Origin: Roseovarius sp. UBA6217
GTDB taxonomy: Bacteria; Pseudomonadota; Alphaproteobacteria; Rhodobacterales; Rhodobacteraceae
Assembly: GCA_002421985.1 (NCBI GenBank)
Contig: DISF01000086.1
Coordinates: 1 to 18,315 of the forward strand
DNA: 18,315 nucleotides
Reading direction: 5' to 3'
The translations under genes and the position numbers were made by a program. Below the pieces are notes generated by a model. It did no database searches, had not been told where the DNA came from, and was given only the letters and a program-made list of their open reading frames with translations. Shown piece by piece: positions 1-6,942 of the stretch; the first letter of the stretch is position 1; each line of letters opens with the position of its first letter.

Positions 1-129
1 GGCAAGATCATGCGCCGCATCCTGCGCAAGATCGCCGAGAATGACTTCGACAGCCTTGGCGATACCTCGACGCTGGCCGATCCGTCGGTCGTGGATGACC
101 TGATCGAGAACCGCATGAACCGCGCCTGA
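1..129 (+). CDS. acs: Acetyl-CoA synthetase, C-terminal fragment (5' end outside window)
   Basis: The window opens in frame with the last 42 residues of an AMP-forming acetyl-CoA synthetase, which activates acetate to acetyl-CoA through acetyl-AMP in the cytoplasm. The visible start GKIMRRILRKIA is the family's C-terminal signature. The lysine at residue 2 corresponds to the catalytic lysine that is reversibly acetylated in Acs enzymes (known from the family). The segment LGDTSTLADPSVVDDLI that follows is the usual Acs tail, and the protein ends at a TGA directly in front of a GC-rich hairpin. Only the C-terminal subdomain is visible, so the integrity of the rest cannot be judged. A propionyl-CoA synthetase is the main alternative, but the tail fits Acs better. 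Confidence 0.9.
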   Translation, partial: GKIMRRILRKIAENDFDSLGDTSTLADPSVVDDLIENRMNRA

Positions 130-158
130 CTCCCCCCCGGCAGATGCGCCGGGGGGAG
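130..158 (+). terminator. GC-rich hairpin just after acs
   Basis: A C-rich arm (130-141) and a G-rich arm (148-158) pair over about 11 bp around a 6-base loop, with one extra C in the left arm. The hairpin begins one base after the acs stop codon. There is no T-tract, so it is either a weak intrinsic terminator or an mRNA-stabilising 3' stem. Confidence 0.5.
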
Positions 159-201
159 GGCCGTCATCCCCGGCCCCGCGCCAAGGCCTACCATTCCCGT
201 C

Positions 202-224
202 ATCCTCGGGGCTGACCCGAGGAT
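202..224. repeat. REP-like palindrome
   Basis: ATCCTCGGG and CCCGAGGAT form a perfect 9-bp inverted repeat around the loop GCTGA, inside the context GTCATCC...GGATCTCCCG. A degenerate half-copy (GTCATCCCCGG) lies just upstream at about 164-174. Dispersed palindromes of this form are common between genes in alphaproteobacterial genomes. Copy number elsewhere in this genome cannot be seen. Confidence 0.5.
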
Positions 225-268
225 CTCCCGCCACTCCGACAAATCACCCCGCCAAACTGCCCCATTGA

Positions 269-283
269 GAACAAAACATAAAC
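269..283 (+). promoter_or_regulatory. Candidate LexA (SOS) box before imuA
   Basis: GAAC, seven bases, then AAAC, 17 bp before the imuA start. Alphaproteobacterial LexA binds GTTC-N7-GTTC, which reads GAAC-N7-GAAC on the other strand, so this site differs at one position. imuA is a classical LexA-regulated gene in this class, which makes the placement meaningful. The function is inferred. Confidence 0.5.
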
Positions 284-299
284 AAGCTACCCTCACCCC

Positions 300-881
300 A
301 TGACCGCCCTCGCCCATATCCCGCACCCGGCCCTGCCCGTCGCAGGCCCGCTCGCGCTCGCCCCCGGTCGGCTGCACGAGGGCTGCGGGCCGGCGCGGCA
401 TACATGGGCGATGCTGGTGGCGGGCGCGCTTTCGGGGCCGGTGCTCTGGATCGCCCCCGCCTGGGCCACCGACCGCCCCGAGCCTTGCGGCCTTGCCCCT
501 CTCGCCGGACCCGAGCGCCTCATCTTCGTCACGCCCGCGCATCGCAACGATCTCTTGTGGTGCATGGAAGAGGCGCTGCGCAGCGGGGCCGTGCCGCTGG
601 TGGTGGCCGATCTGCCGGGGCCCCCCGGCCTTACCCCCGTGCGCCGCCTGCACCTCGCCGCCACGGAGGGCGGCAGCCGCGCGCGCCGCCCCCCTCTCGG
701 GCTGATCCTCACCCCCGGCGAGGGCGGCGCGCCGGGGGTCGAGAGCCGCTGGCACATGGCCCCGGCGCATCTGCCCGATTCCGACCGCTGGCACCTCGCC
801 CGCCGCCGCCACCGCAGCGCGCCCCCCGCCGAGTGGCACCTCTCGGGCCGTCCCGGCGCGTGGACCTTCGCGCAATCGTGA
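300..881 (+). CDS. imuA: ImuA-like SOS mutagenesis protein
   Basis: A 193-residue protein resembling the ImuA/SulA-like family of Rhodobacterales. ImuA is an accessory factor of the ImuA-ImuB-DnaE2 damage-induced mutagenesis complex, distantly RecA-like and without an obvious intact Walker A motif. Recognisable parts are LALAPGRLHEGCGPARHTW near the N-terminus, the core strand GPVLWIAPAW at about 46-55, and the central block MEEALRSGAVPLVVADLPG (about 89-107) followed by GLTPVRRLHLAA. The ATG at 300 gives the family-like MTALAHIPHPAL start; there is no clear Shine-Dalgarno sequence. A LexA-like box lies just upstream. Unusually, no imuB or dnaE2 follows: the next 480 bp hold relics of other genes. 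The last ~15 residues may be abnormal because they run into that junction. It may be a cut-off leftover that no longer supports mutagenesis. Confidence 0.75.
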   Translation: MTALAHIPHPALPVAGPLALAPGRLHEGCGPARHTWAMLVAGALSGPVLWIAPAWATDRPEPCGLAPLAGPERLIFVTPAHRNDLLWCMEEALRSGAVPLVVADLPGPPGLTPVRRLHLAATEGGSRARRPPLGLILTPGEGGAPGVESRWHMAPAHLPDSDRWHLARRRHRSAPPAEWHLSGRPGAWTFAQS

Positions 882-928
882 TACCTGCCCCGCCGCGCTG
901 CAGGCGGCGCGGGTGCAGGGGGGCCTGA

Positions 929-1126
929 CCCGCGCGCGGCATCATCCGCCCGGCAACCCTTGATGCGGGCCTCTACCGCCAGCGCGACGCCCATCCGGCA
1001 ATGCTCAACCGGGCGATGGTGCTCCTCACCGGCCAGACCGGTCGCCATGATTTCACCGCCTCCGGCTCCGCCGACCTGGCGGGACCGATGGTCGGGCTTC
1101 GGATTGCAGCGCGGATCGAGAGGTGA
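929..1126 (+). pseudogene. Coding-like relic of unknown family
   Basis: An open stretch of 65 codons between two in-frame TGA codons, not beginning at a plausible start. It reads ...ATLDAGLYRQRDAHPAM, then LLTGQTGRHDFTASGSADL, and ends LRIAARIER. Third codon positions are overwhelmingly G or C, as in the real genes here, which suggests it was once translated. I do not recognise the family. It sits where imuB would be expected after imuA but does not look like a Y-family polymerase. An internal ATG would allow only a ~50-residue product, with no clear ribosome binding site. Confidence 0.3.
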
Positions 1127-1147
1127 AGGAGAACACGCGCCCCCGCC

Positions 1148-1291
1148 TTTCATGGTCAGGACAGCCGGATGGGCGGTCTCATCCTCAAAAATCTGCAGAT
1201 CGCCAAAATCGACCACGCTTTCGATGGTGGCCTCTTTCAACAGGTAGTCGCGCAGGCGCTTGACCAGGCCAGTCTTGCAGAAGGTGCCGGC
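1148..1291 (-). pseudogene. Fragment of Eco57I-type N6-adenine methyltransferase
   Basis: On the minus strand this interval encodes a run containing GTFCKTGLVKRLRDYLLKE followed by IESVVDFGDLQIFE and PAVLTMK. This matches the block after the catalytic region of type IIG/Eco57I-like N6-adenine methyltransferases, typically a TS-x-TF-x-K-x-G-LR-x-YLL segment followed by IVDFGDLQVFEG and TYP. Only about 48 residues are left; the catalytic NPPY motif and the target-recognition domain are absent, and similarity stops abruptly on both sides. It is the scar of a restriction-modification gene, probably from an island that replaced DNA downstream of imuA. Confidence 0.5.
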
Positions 1292-1361
1292 GTGCCACGG
1301 CGCTTGCGCGCGCGCCGGTTTCCCGGTGTAATCCCCGCAAGGCGACAGCAAGAGGCGGGGG

Positions 1362-3239
1362 ATGGTGAGCGACTTAGTTCAACGTGCGCAGATCGGCGGG
1401 GTGATGGTGCTGCGGCTTGATCGGCCCGTGGCCAACGCGCTCGTGCCGGAGATGCGCGCGGCGCTCATCGCGGCGCTGGCCGAGGCGGAGGCGACCTGCG
1501 ACGCGGTGGTGATCGCCGGGGCGGGGCGCGGGTTTTCAGCGGGGCTTGATCTGTCGGAGGATGCAGTGGATACCACCGGGCCGCGCGCGCCGGGTATCGA
1601 CGATCTGTGCCGCGCCGTGGCCGTTTGCACGCGGCCCGTGGTCGCGGCGCTGCACGGGGATGTCGCGGGGGCGGGGCTGTCGCTGGCGCTGGCCGCAAAG
1701 GGGCGTGTGGCGCATGAGGGCGCGCGGCTGTCGCTGCCCGAGATCACGCTGGCGCGGATGCCCTGTGCCGGGGCAACGCAGCGCCTGCCACGGATCGTGG
1801 GTGCGCAGGTGGCGCTGGAGATGATGCTCTCGGGGCGTGCGGTGCGGGCGGGCGAGGCGCGGTTGCGCCCGCTCTTTGACCGGGTGGTGGCGCAGGAGGC
1901 CGAGGTGGAGGCGGCGGCGGTGGCGCTTGCCCGTGCCCTTGGTGCCGCCCAGCCCGATCCCGCGCGAAGCGATCCGCGCCGGGGCCTGTCGGACCCGCGC
2001 GGCTATCAGCGCGCGATTGCCACCGTGCGCGCGCGAATAGGGCAGGCCGGGGGCGCGGCGGGCGATATCCTGTGCGCGGTGGAGGCGGCGCAGCTTTTGC
2101 CGCTGGCGCAGGGGCTCGATGTCGAGGCGGTGCTGGCAGCAGAGCGCGCCCAGAGCCGTGAGGCGCGGGCGCTGTGCCATCTGCGCCTTGCCGAGGGGCG
2201 CGCGCGGGCCTTGCCGGAGATGCGCGTGGCCGGGGCGCGCGGGCCGGTGCGGATCGGGCTGGCCGGGGCGCTGCCTGCGGCCTTGGCCAAGCGGCTGGTG
2301 GCGGCGGGGGCAGTGCCCGGCGGCAATGAGGGCGCGGATCTGTGGATCGAGGCGGCACCGGGGGCGGCCCCTGCGGGCGCGGCGCGGGTGGCGCTTGATC
2401 GCGGTGCGGGGTTCGGGCGCGAGGGGCTGTGGCTGCGGCTCTGGCCCGGCGCGGATATGGCCGAGATCGGCGTCGGGCCGGGGGCTGCGGCGGGCGATGT
2501 GGCGGCGTTGGCGCGGCTTTTGGCGCGCGCGCGGCTGGGCGTGGTGCGCACGGCCCTGCCGCAGGGCGGGCCGGGGGCGGGCAGGGTGCTGGCGGGCGCG
2601 CTCGATTTTGCGGCGCTGGCGCTGTTGCGGGCGGGGCTGGGGCCGCAGGAGGTGGATCGCGCGGCGGCGGCGCTGGGCATTGGTGTGCCGCCGTGTCTGG
2701 GTATGGATGGCGAGGGGCTGGACGCGGCGCAGGCGCGGCTGGTGGCGCTGGCGGCGTGGTTCAACATGCCGCCGCCCGCGCCCGATGGCCCGCTGGCCGC
2801 GCGGATCGCGCGCGGGGCGCGCGGGCGCGCCGTCGGGCGCGGATTTTACGAGCACCCGCCCGAGGGGCCGCGCGCGCCGCGTGGGAGCGGTGATGGTGAT
2901 GGCGGCGCGCTGCCGGGGCGTGTGGGCGTGGCCGGGGCGCTCCATGCCGCGCTGATCAATGCTGCCGAGCGGCTGCTGGCGGCGGGGGCGCTGGCGCGTC
3001 CGGGCGATGCCGATCTGCTGGCCATCGGCGCGCTGGGCGTGGCGCGCGACCGGGGCGGGCCGCTTTTTGCCGCCGATGATCGCGGGCTTCTGGCGGTGCT
3101 GGCGGACATGAAGGCGCTGGCACCGCTCGCGCCGCCGCTCTGGGCACCGCAACCGGGAATCGTGGCGCGGCTGCGCGAGGGGCAGGGGTATTTCCGGCGC
3201 GCAGGCGCGGCGGGTGTGGCCGCGCTCAGCCGAGCATGA
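1362..3239 (+). CDS. Enoyl-CoA hydratase / 3-hydroxyacyl-CoA dehydrogenase-like fusion, degenerate
   Basis: A 625-residue cytoplasmic protein with the layout of FadB/FadJ beta-oxidation proteins but somewhat shorter. Residues 1-190 are a crotonase domain, with oxyanion-hole segments AGAGRGFSAGLDL (52-64) and HGDVAGAGLSLALA (98-111) and then LPEITLARMPCAGATQRLP. Residues ~295-390 occupy the NAD-binding domain position, and ~410-500 and ~520-605 resemble the C-terminal dehydrogenase repeats (GRGFYEHP at 492-499, RDRGGPLF at 562-569). By eye, three key sites are altered: Ser107 replaces the first hydratase Glu (the second, Glu127, remains), the dinucleotide loop reads IGLAGALP instead of GxGxxG, and GLWLRLWPG (355-363) lacks the catalytic His of the usual GLHFFNP. 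Substrate is unknown; an isomerase-like or non-catalytic role is possible. The ATG follows an AGAGG-like site. It overlaps the convergent small membrane gene by 14 bp. Confidence 0.75.
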   Translation: MVSDLVQRAQIGGVMVLRLDRPVANALVPEMRAALIAALAEAEATCDAVVIAGAGRGFSAGLDLSEDAVDTTGPRAPGIDDLCRAVAVCTRPVVAALHGDVAGAGLSLALAAKGRVAHEGARLSLPEITLARMPCAGATQRLPRIVGAQVALEMMLSGRAVRAGEARLRPLFDRVVAQEAEVEAAAVALARALGAAQPDPARSDPRRGLSDPRGYQRAIATVRARIGQAGGAAGDILCAVEAAQLLPLAQGLDVEAVLAAERAQSREARALCHLRLAEGRARALPEMRVAGARGPVRIGLAGALPAALAKRLVAAGAVPGGNEGADLWIEAAPGAAPAGAARVALDRGAGFGREGLWLRLWPGADMAEIGVGPGAAAGDVAALARLLARARLGVVRTALPQGGPGAGRVLAGALDFAALALLRAGLGPQEVDRAAAALGIGVPPCLGMDGEGLDAAQARLVALAAWFNMPPPAPDGPLAARIARGARGRAVGRGFYEHPPEGPRAPRGSGDGDGGALPGRVGVAGALHAALINAAERLLAAGALARPGDADLLAIGALGVARDRGGPLFAADDRGLLAVLADMKALAPLAPPLWAPQPGIVARLREGQGYFRRAGAAGVAALSRA

Positions 3240-3441
3240 TGCCCACGACCACCATCATCAGCCCGGCAACCGACAGCAACAGCGCCCCGAGATTGACCGG
3301 CAGCACCGCCTGCACCGCGCGGCGCAATTCGCCATCAGAAAGCCCGGCGCGGCGCAGGCGCCAGACCTTGAGAATGCACCACACGAGCCCCGCAAGCCCG
3401 GCAAGCGAGACAGCCGCGCCGCCCCAGACCAGCATTTCCAT
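3226..3441 (-). CDS. Small two-helix inner-membrane protein
   Basis: A 71-residue hydrophobic protein beginning MEMLVWGGAAVSLAGLAG. One predicted helix lies at about 3-24, a basic loop follows (KVWRLRRAGLSDGELRRAV), and a second helix occupies about 47-70 (VNLGALLLSVAGLMMVVVG). I chose the ATG at 3441 because GGGAGG lies exactly 7 bases upstream; the in-frame ATG at 3456 would put that site inside the gene. It is convergent with the hydratase-like gene, and the 3' ends overlap. Codon use matches its neighbours. No family name is recognised and its function is unknown. Its basic cytoplasmic loop suggests an N-out/C-out or helical-hairpin arrangement. Confidence 0.7.
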   Translation of the reverse strand: MEMLVWGGAAVSLAGLAGLVWCILKVWRLRRAGLSDGELRRAVQAVLPVNLGALLLSVAGLMMVVVGIMLG

Positions 3442-3583
3442 CGCGCGCCCTCCCATCGGTTCCGCGTCGGGGGCCTAGGCCAAAGCGGACCGCTGCGCAA
3501 GGGGCGCGCAAGGGTGCGATGGTGCTTGCGCGGGGCGTGCGGCGGGGCTAGTCAGTTTGCCTGAACAGGATCGGAGGCCCTTG

Positions 3584-3844
3584 ATGAATGACATGACATC
3601 CGACACGACCTACCGTGTCACCGCGGACGAGCTGCGCCAGTTCATCGAGCGGTTCGAGCGGCTGGAGGCCGAAAAGAAGGACATCGCCGACCAGCAAAAA
3701 GAGGTGATGGCCGAGGCCAAGGGGCGCGGCTATGACACCAAGGTGATGCGCAAGGTGATCGCGCTGCGCAAGCGCGACCGCGACGACATCGCCGAAGAAG
3801 AAGCCATACTCGAGATGTATAAAGAGGCGCTTGGCATGGTCTGA
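3584..3844 (+). CDS. gapR: GapR-like nucleoid-associated protein (DUF2312)
   Basis: An 86-residue charged, helical protein with the DUF2312/UPF0335 pattern: TADELRQFIERFERLEAEKK, then a KGRGYDTKVMRKVIALRKR block and an acidic EEEAILEMYKEALG tail. In Caulobacter, GapR binds overtwisted DNA ahead of replication and transcription and stimulates gyrase and topoisomerase IV. The first half is a long coiled coil used for oligomerisation, and the basic middle contacts DNA (known from the family). The ATG at 3584 follows GGAGG by 6 bases and gives a near-standard length; an upstream in-frame TTG at 3557 lacks such a site. It stands alone, with convergent genes or gaps on both sides. The family is usually essential or growth-important. 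Confidence 0.92.
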   Translation: MNDMTSDTTYRVTADELRQFIERFERLEAEKKDIADQQKEVMAEAKGRGYDTKVMRKVIALRKRDRDDIAEEEAILEMYKEALGMV

Positions 3845-3997
3845 GCGCTGGGCGCGGCTTGCGGCGCTGCTGGCGGTTATCGCCAACCGGTCCCAAGCGC
3901 GCGGCCACGGCCTCACCATCGGCATGAGCCCGGTCGCGGGTGCGCGCGGGCGCACTACCAACCGTATGTGCGGCGCGGCCAAGGCCGGGTTTGCCTC

Positions 3998-5074
3998 TTA
4001 TTGCCGCGTGAGCTGGCGTGCCGCGCCAAGCGTGCCCGGCCCCACCTGCGCATCGAGCGCGCCGCGGTAGAGCCCGCGGTCGCGCAGGATGGTCTGGAAA
4101 TTCAGCGCCGTCTCGCGATCCCAGTGGACCCAGCGGCCGTTGAGCTTGCCGCGCAACTCCTCGACCGGAATATCCCCCGTCTCCAGCGCCGCGATATATA
4201 GTTCGGCGGCGCGCACCGGGTCATAGGCCACCCCCTCGCCGCGCTCGTGCAGGAAACCCAGCGCATTGAGCGCCCGCCCGTCGCCGCTCTGCGCCGCGTG
4301 GCGGAGCCATTTCACCCGCGTCTCGGGATCGTCGAACGCCCCGCCATCCTCGTGAAAGCGCGCGAGCGCCGCCTTTGCCTCGGCGCTGCCCTGATCGGCG
4401 GCCATGCGGTAGAATTCGGCGGCCTTGACCGGGTCCGGCAGATTGAGCGTGCGCGCCAGCGCGCCGGGCACGGATTGCGGGTTCATATAGGTTTCCGCGA
4501 GCCGGACTTGCGAGACGTGATAGCCCGCCTCGGCGCTTGCGTGCAGCAGGTCGAACATCCGGTCGAAATCCCTGGGCACGCCGCGCCCGATCCGATACAT
4601 GATCGCCAGCGTCGATTGCGCGGGTGCGTCGCCGCCCTCGGCGGCGCGGCGATAAAGCTCGACGGCGCGGGCGTGGTCTTCGCGCATCGGGCCGATGCCG
4701 AAATTGTGGTAATCGCCCAGCTTGGTATAGGCGGCGGCGATCCCGGCCTCTGCGGCCATCCCGAAAAGGCGCAGCGCGGGCGCGTGCACGCCCTCGCGCT
4801 GCATGATGACGGCGAGATGAAACAGCGCCTGCGCGTCGGGCTCTGGCCCGATCACCGCCGCCTCGCAATGCGCCCGCGCGCGCCCGAGCGTGCTGAAATA
4901 GTCGTTCATCGCCTCGCGGCTGACCGGGGTGCCGGATGTGGGCGGCCCGGCGATCTCGTGGCACATTGCCGCCGCATCGCTCTCGTCTGCCGCCGCGCCC
5001 GGATCACCCCAGATCGCCGCCAGCACGGCAAGCGCCACCGCGCGCCCGGTCGCGGTCCTTGCGAAATTGCCCAT
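3998..5074 (-). CDS. Exported Sel1-like repeat (TPR-like) protein
   Basis: A 358-residue protein with an N-terminal signal peptide (GRAVALAVLAAIWGDPGAAAD, cleavage near residue 29). About five Sel1-like repeats follow between residues 83 and 300, with hallmarks such as AAEAGIAAAYTKLGDY, YRRAAEGGDAPAQSTLAIMY, YRMAADQGSAEAKAALARF and AAQSGDGRALNALGFLHERG. The end (ALNFQTILRDRGLYRGALD) resembles a short peptidoglycan-binding-like helix pair and may dock to the envelope. Sel1 repeats are protein-binding scaffolds, so a periplasmic adaptor role is inferred; no partner is evident. The ATG at 5074 follows AAGGGGGG on the minus strand, which decides it over the upstream frame extension to 5254. It is divergent from the membrane-anchored gene at 5286 and shares a ~210-bp intergenic region with it. 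Confidence 0.85.
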   Translation of the reverse strand: MGNFARTATGRAVALAVLAAIWGDPGAAADESDAAAMCHEIAGPPTSGTPVSREAMNDYFSTLGRARAHCEAAVIGPEPDAQALFHLAVIMQREGVHAPALRLFGMAAEAGIAAAYTKLGDYHNFGIGPMREDHARAVELYRRAAEGGDAPAQSTLAIMYRIGRGVPRDFDRMFDLLHASAEAGYHVSQVRLAETYMNPQSVPGALARTLNLPDPVKAAEFYRMAADQGSAEAKAALARFHEDGGAFDDPETRVKWLRHAAQSGDGRALNALGFLHERGEGVAYDPVRAAELYIAALETGDIPVEELRGKLNGRWVHWDRETALNFQTILRDRGLYRGALDAQVGPGTLGAARQLTRQ

Positions 5075-5285
5075 TGATCCCCCCTTGATAGGTTCTGTCC
5101 GTCGCGGCCCCTTTGCGGCGAGTTTGCCGGTCTGCGCGCGGAATTTCCACCGATACCTGACGGTCATGGCGCAAAGATGCGACGCCACCCCGGCACGGCG
5201 CAAGCGGTTTCTTGCCGGTCGCGCGCCTGTCCGCTGATCTGGGGTGGCACGCATTATTGCGGCGTTAAGGTCTCACCTGTATGCA

Positions 5286-6788
5286 ATGCGCATGTTATCT
5301 GACACCCTACGCCACGGATGGGCACGCCTGTGCCACATCATCGTCGGCCGGCCACGGCTTGTCTTGCGGCTTTACCGGCCCCGTGTTCTTGCCGGGTCGG
5401 GCGTCGCGTTGATCGCGCTGGTGGTGGGGGCCTATGTGCTGCGTGGGCCCGAAGAGATGCAGGCCGCGCAGGTCGCACCGCGCGCGGCGGATCGCCTCGC
5501 CGTGGTGATGGAGCCGCCCTTGGCGGTTCTCGATGCCCCGGCACGGGGGCGCGTGCCGTTCGCGGCAGTGCCCGGTATGCCGGTCACTGCCGCGCCGCGC
5601 CTCGCCGCTCTGTCCCAGCCAGAGGATGCGGGCGCGCAGGTGTCGCGGCTGTCGCGCATCTTTCGCGGGCCACCGCCGGTTGTGCCGCCTGCGCGACCGG
5701 GGGCAGATTTGCCCGAGCGGGCCGCCGCCCCTGTGGTGGCAGAGCCGCGCCGCGTCACAGCATCGGTGCGGCCACGAACACGGCCCGCAGCGCAGCCCGT
5801 GGCGCAAGCAAGCGCGAAGGCACAGCCTTTTGGCGTTCTGCGGCCCCGCGCGCGGCCCGATGATCTGGCGATCCGGTCTGCCGTGACGGTGGCGCTGCGT
5901 GCGGCCCCGTCGGTGGCCCCGGTTACCGCCGCCCCTCCGCGCGCGCAGGCCGCGCTGCCCGCCGCGCCGCGGATCGTGCCTGCATCGGCGCAATGCCCAG
6001 CCCGGCTCAGCCGTGACATGCCCCGCCGCGCGCGCGGTGCCGAGGGCGCGAGCGTGGTCATGGCCCGGCTCGATGCCGTCGATGGCGTGACCCGTGACAG
6101 CCACGCTGCACGCGAAATTCTGAATGGCAATATCCCCGATTTCCTGCGCAATCTCCGCCCGGTCAGCATTCGTGGCCTTGCCGCCGACGGATCGACCGTG
6201 GGGATTACGCTCTGCGTCACGCCCGATTACCTCGCGCTTGGCAGCGATGCGGATTACGCGCGCATCCCGCTTGGCCTGCGCGCCGCAACGCGGATCGGCG
6301 ACGCGTTCAACATGATGCTGCCCACCCCGCGCATGGTGGATCTGATCCACCGGGCGGCCACGACGCGGCTCTTGCCCAAGCCGATGCCAGCCGGGCCGCA
6401 GATGACCTCGACCGGCTATCTGATGCAACACAACGCCACCATCGACGCCCAGCGTGCCCGCGCCGGGGCGGCCCCCGGCACGTTGATTTCCGGCCACAAG
6501 AAGGATGTGGTGCTGACCACGCGCCTTGCCACCATGCCCGGACGGGTGGCGATCTATGGCTGGCACCAGGGCAACGGCCAGCCGATCCAGCCGCTGAGCA
6601 CGGTGCACGGCGCAGGCTATGCCGATTACAGCCACGGCGTGCGCCTTGTAAGCCGCACCGCGTTTCTCGATGGCAGGGCGGTTGATCTGCGCGATCTGAT
6701 CGCCTCGCCGCTTTACGCGGGCTTGCTCAGCGACGAGGGGCCGGTGGCCGGGCCACGCCTGCGCATGGCGGCGCTGGCCGCGAATTGA
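5286..6788 (+). CDS. Membrane-anchored protein with conserved C-terminal domain of unknown function
   Basis: About 500 residues. A short basic cytoplasmic end precedes a single membrane helix at ~34-52 (VLAGSGVALIALVVGAYVL). A Pro/Ala/Arg-rich, probably disordered linker spans ~60-240. A compact domain (~250-481) then presumably faces the periplasm. It contains ILNGNIPDFLRNLRPVSIRG, a possible disulfide pair (cysteines near 237 and 310), GHKKDVVLTTRLAT, YGWHQGNGQPIQPLSTVHG and YADYSHGVRLV. The histidines in GHKKD, YGWH, TVHG and YSHG could form a metal or catalytic site, but I know no enzyme family with this pattern. A GTG at 5244 would add 14 residues; neither start has a good ribosome site. 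The alternating charged/proline linker recalls envelope-spanning proteins. It is divergent from the exported Sel1 protein. Confidence 0.75.
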   Translation: MRMLSDTLRHGWARLCHIIVGRPRLVLRLYRPRVLAGSGVALIALVVGAYVLRGPEEMQAAQVAPRAADRLAVVMEPPLAVLDAPARGRVPFAAVPGMPVTAAPRLAALSQPEDAGAQVSRLSRIFRGPPPVVPPARPGADLPERAAAPVVAEPRRVTASVRPRTRPAAQPVAQASAKAQPFGVLRPRARPDDLAIRSAVTVALRAAPSVAPVTAAPPRAQAALPAAPRIVPASAQCPARLSRDMPRRARGAEGASVVMARLDAVDGVTRDSHAAREILNGNIPDFLRNLRPVSIRGLAADGSTVGITLCVTPDYLALGSDADYARIPLGLRAATRIGDAFNMMLPTPRMVDLIHRAATTRLLPKPMPAGPQMTSTGYLMQHNATIDAQRARAGAAPGTLISGHKKDVVLTTRLATMPGRVAIYGWHQGNGQPIQPLSTVHGAGYADYSHGVRLVSRTAFLDGRAVDLRDLIASPLYAGLLSDEGPVAGPRLRMAALAAN

Positions 6789-6846
6789 GCGCTGGCGCGC
6801 CGGTTGCCTGTGTCCGGCGCGCAATCCTGCTCTTTGGCTGGCGCTA

Positions 6847-6880
6847 GAGCATTTCGGCTCGTTGAAACACCAAAACGCTC
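6847..6880. repeat. Imperfect GAGC...GCTC dispersed-repeat-like element
   Basis: GAGCATTTCGG (6847-6857) pairs imperfectly with CCAAAACGCTC (6870-6880), with two mismatches, around GTTGAAACA-like bases. The form resembles short dispersed palindromes (GAGCGTTTTGG...) seen between genes in alphaproteobacteria. It lies between the 3' ends of two convergent genes. Confidence 0.35.
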
Positions 6881-6910
6881 CAAAAGATTGAGTTGGCGCA
6901 ATATCGAACC

Positions 6911-6932
6911 GAAAAAGTCTATCAACTTTTTC
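6911..6932. terminator. Hairpin between convergent genes
   Basis: GAAAAAGT and ACTTTTTC form a perfect 8-bp inverted repeat with the 6-base loop CTATCA. It is AT-rich, so the run of A/T in each arm could act as a T-tract in both directions. It is 10 bp past the stop of the minus-strand SUMF1-like gene and 122 bp past the plus-strand gene. The rest of the gap 6789-6942 shows no gene. Confidence 0.45.
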
Positions 6933-6942
6933 TGAAATCGCT

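Noticed and set aside
1536..3152. 538-codon minus-strand open frame
   Set aside because: It is a shadow of the hydratase-like gene in very GC-rich DNA and has no recognisable motif.
3831..4070. 79-codon plus-strand frame after gapR
   Set aside because: It overlaps the ends of gapR and the Sel1 gene and has no ribosome site or recognisable domain. The gap 3845-3997 shows no gene to me.
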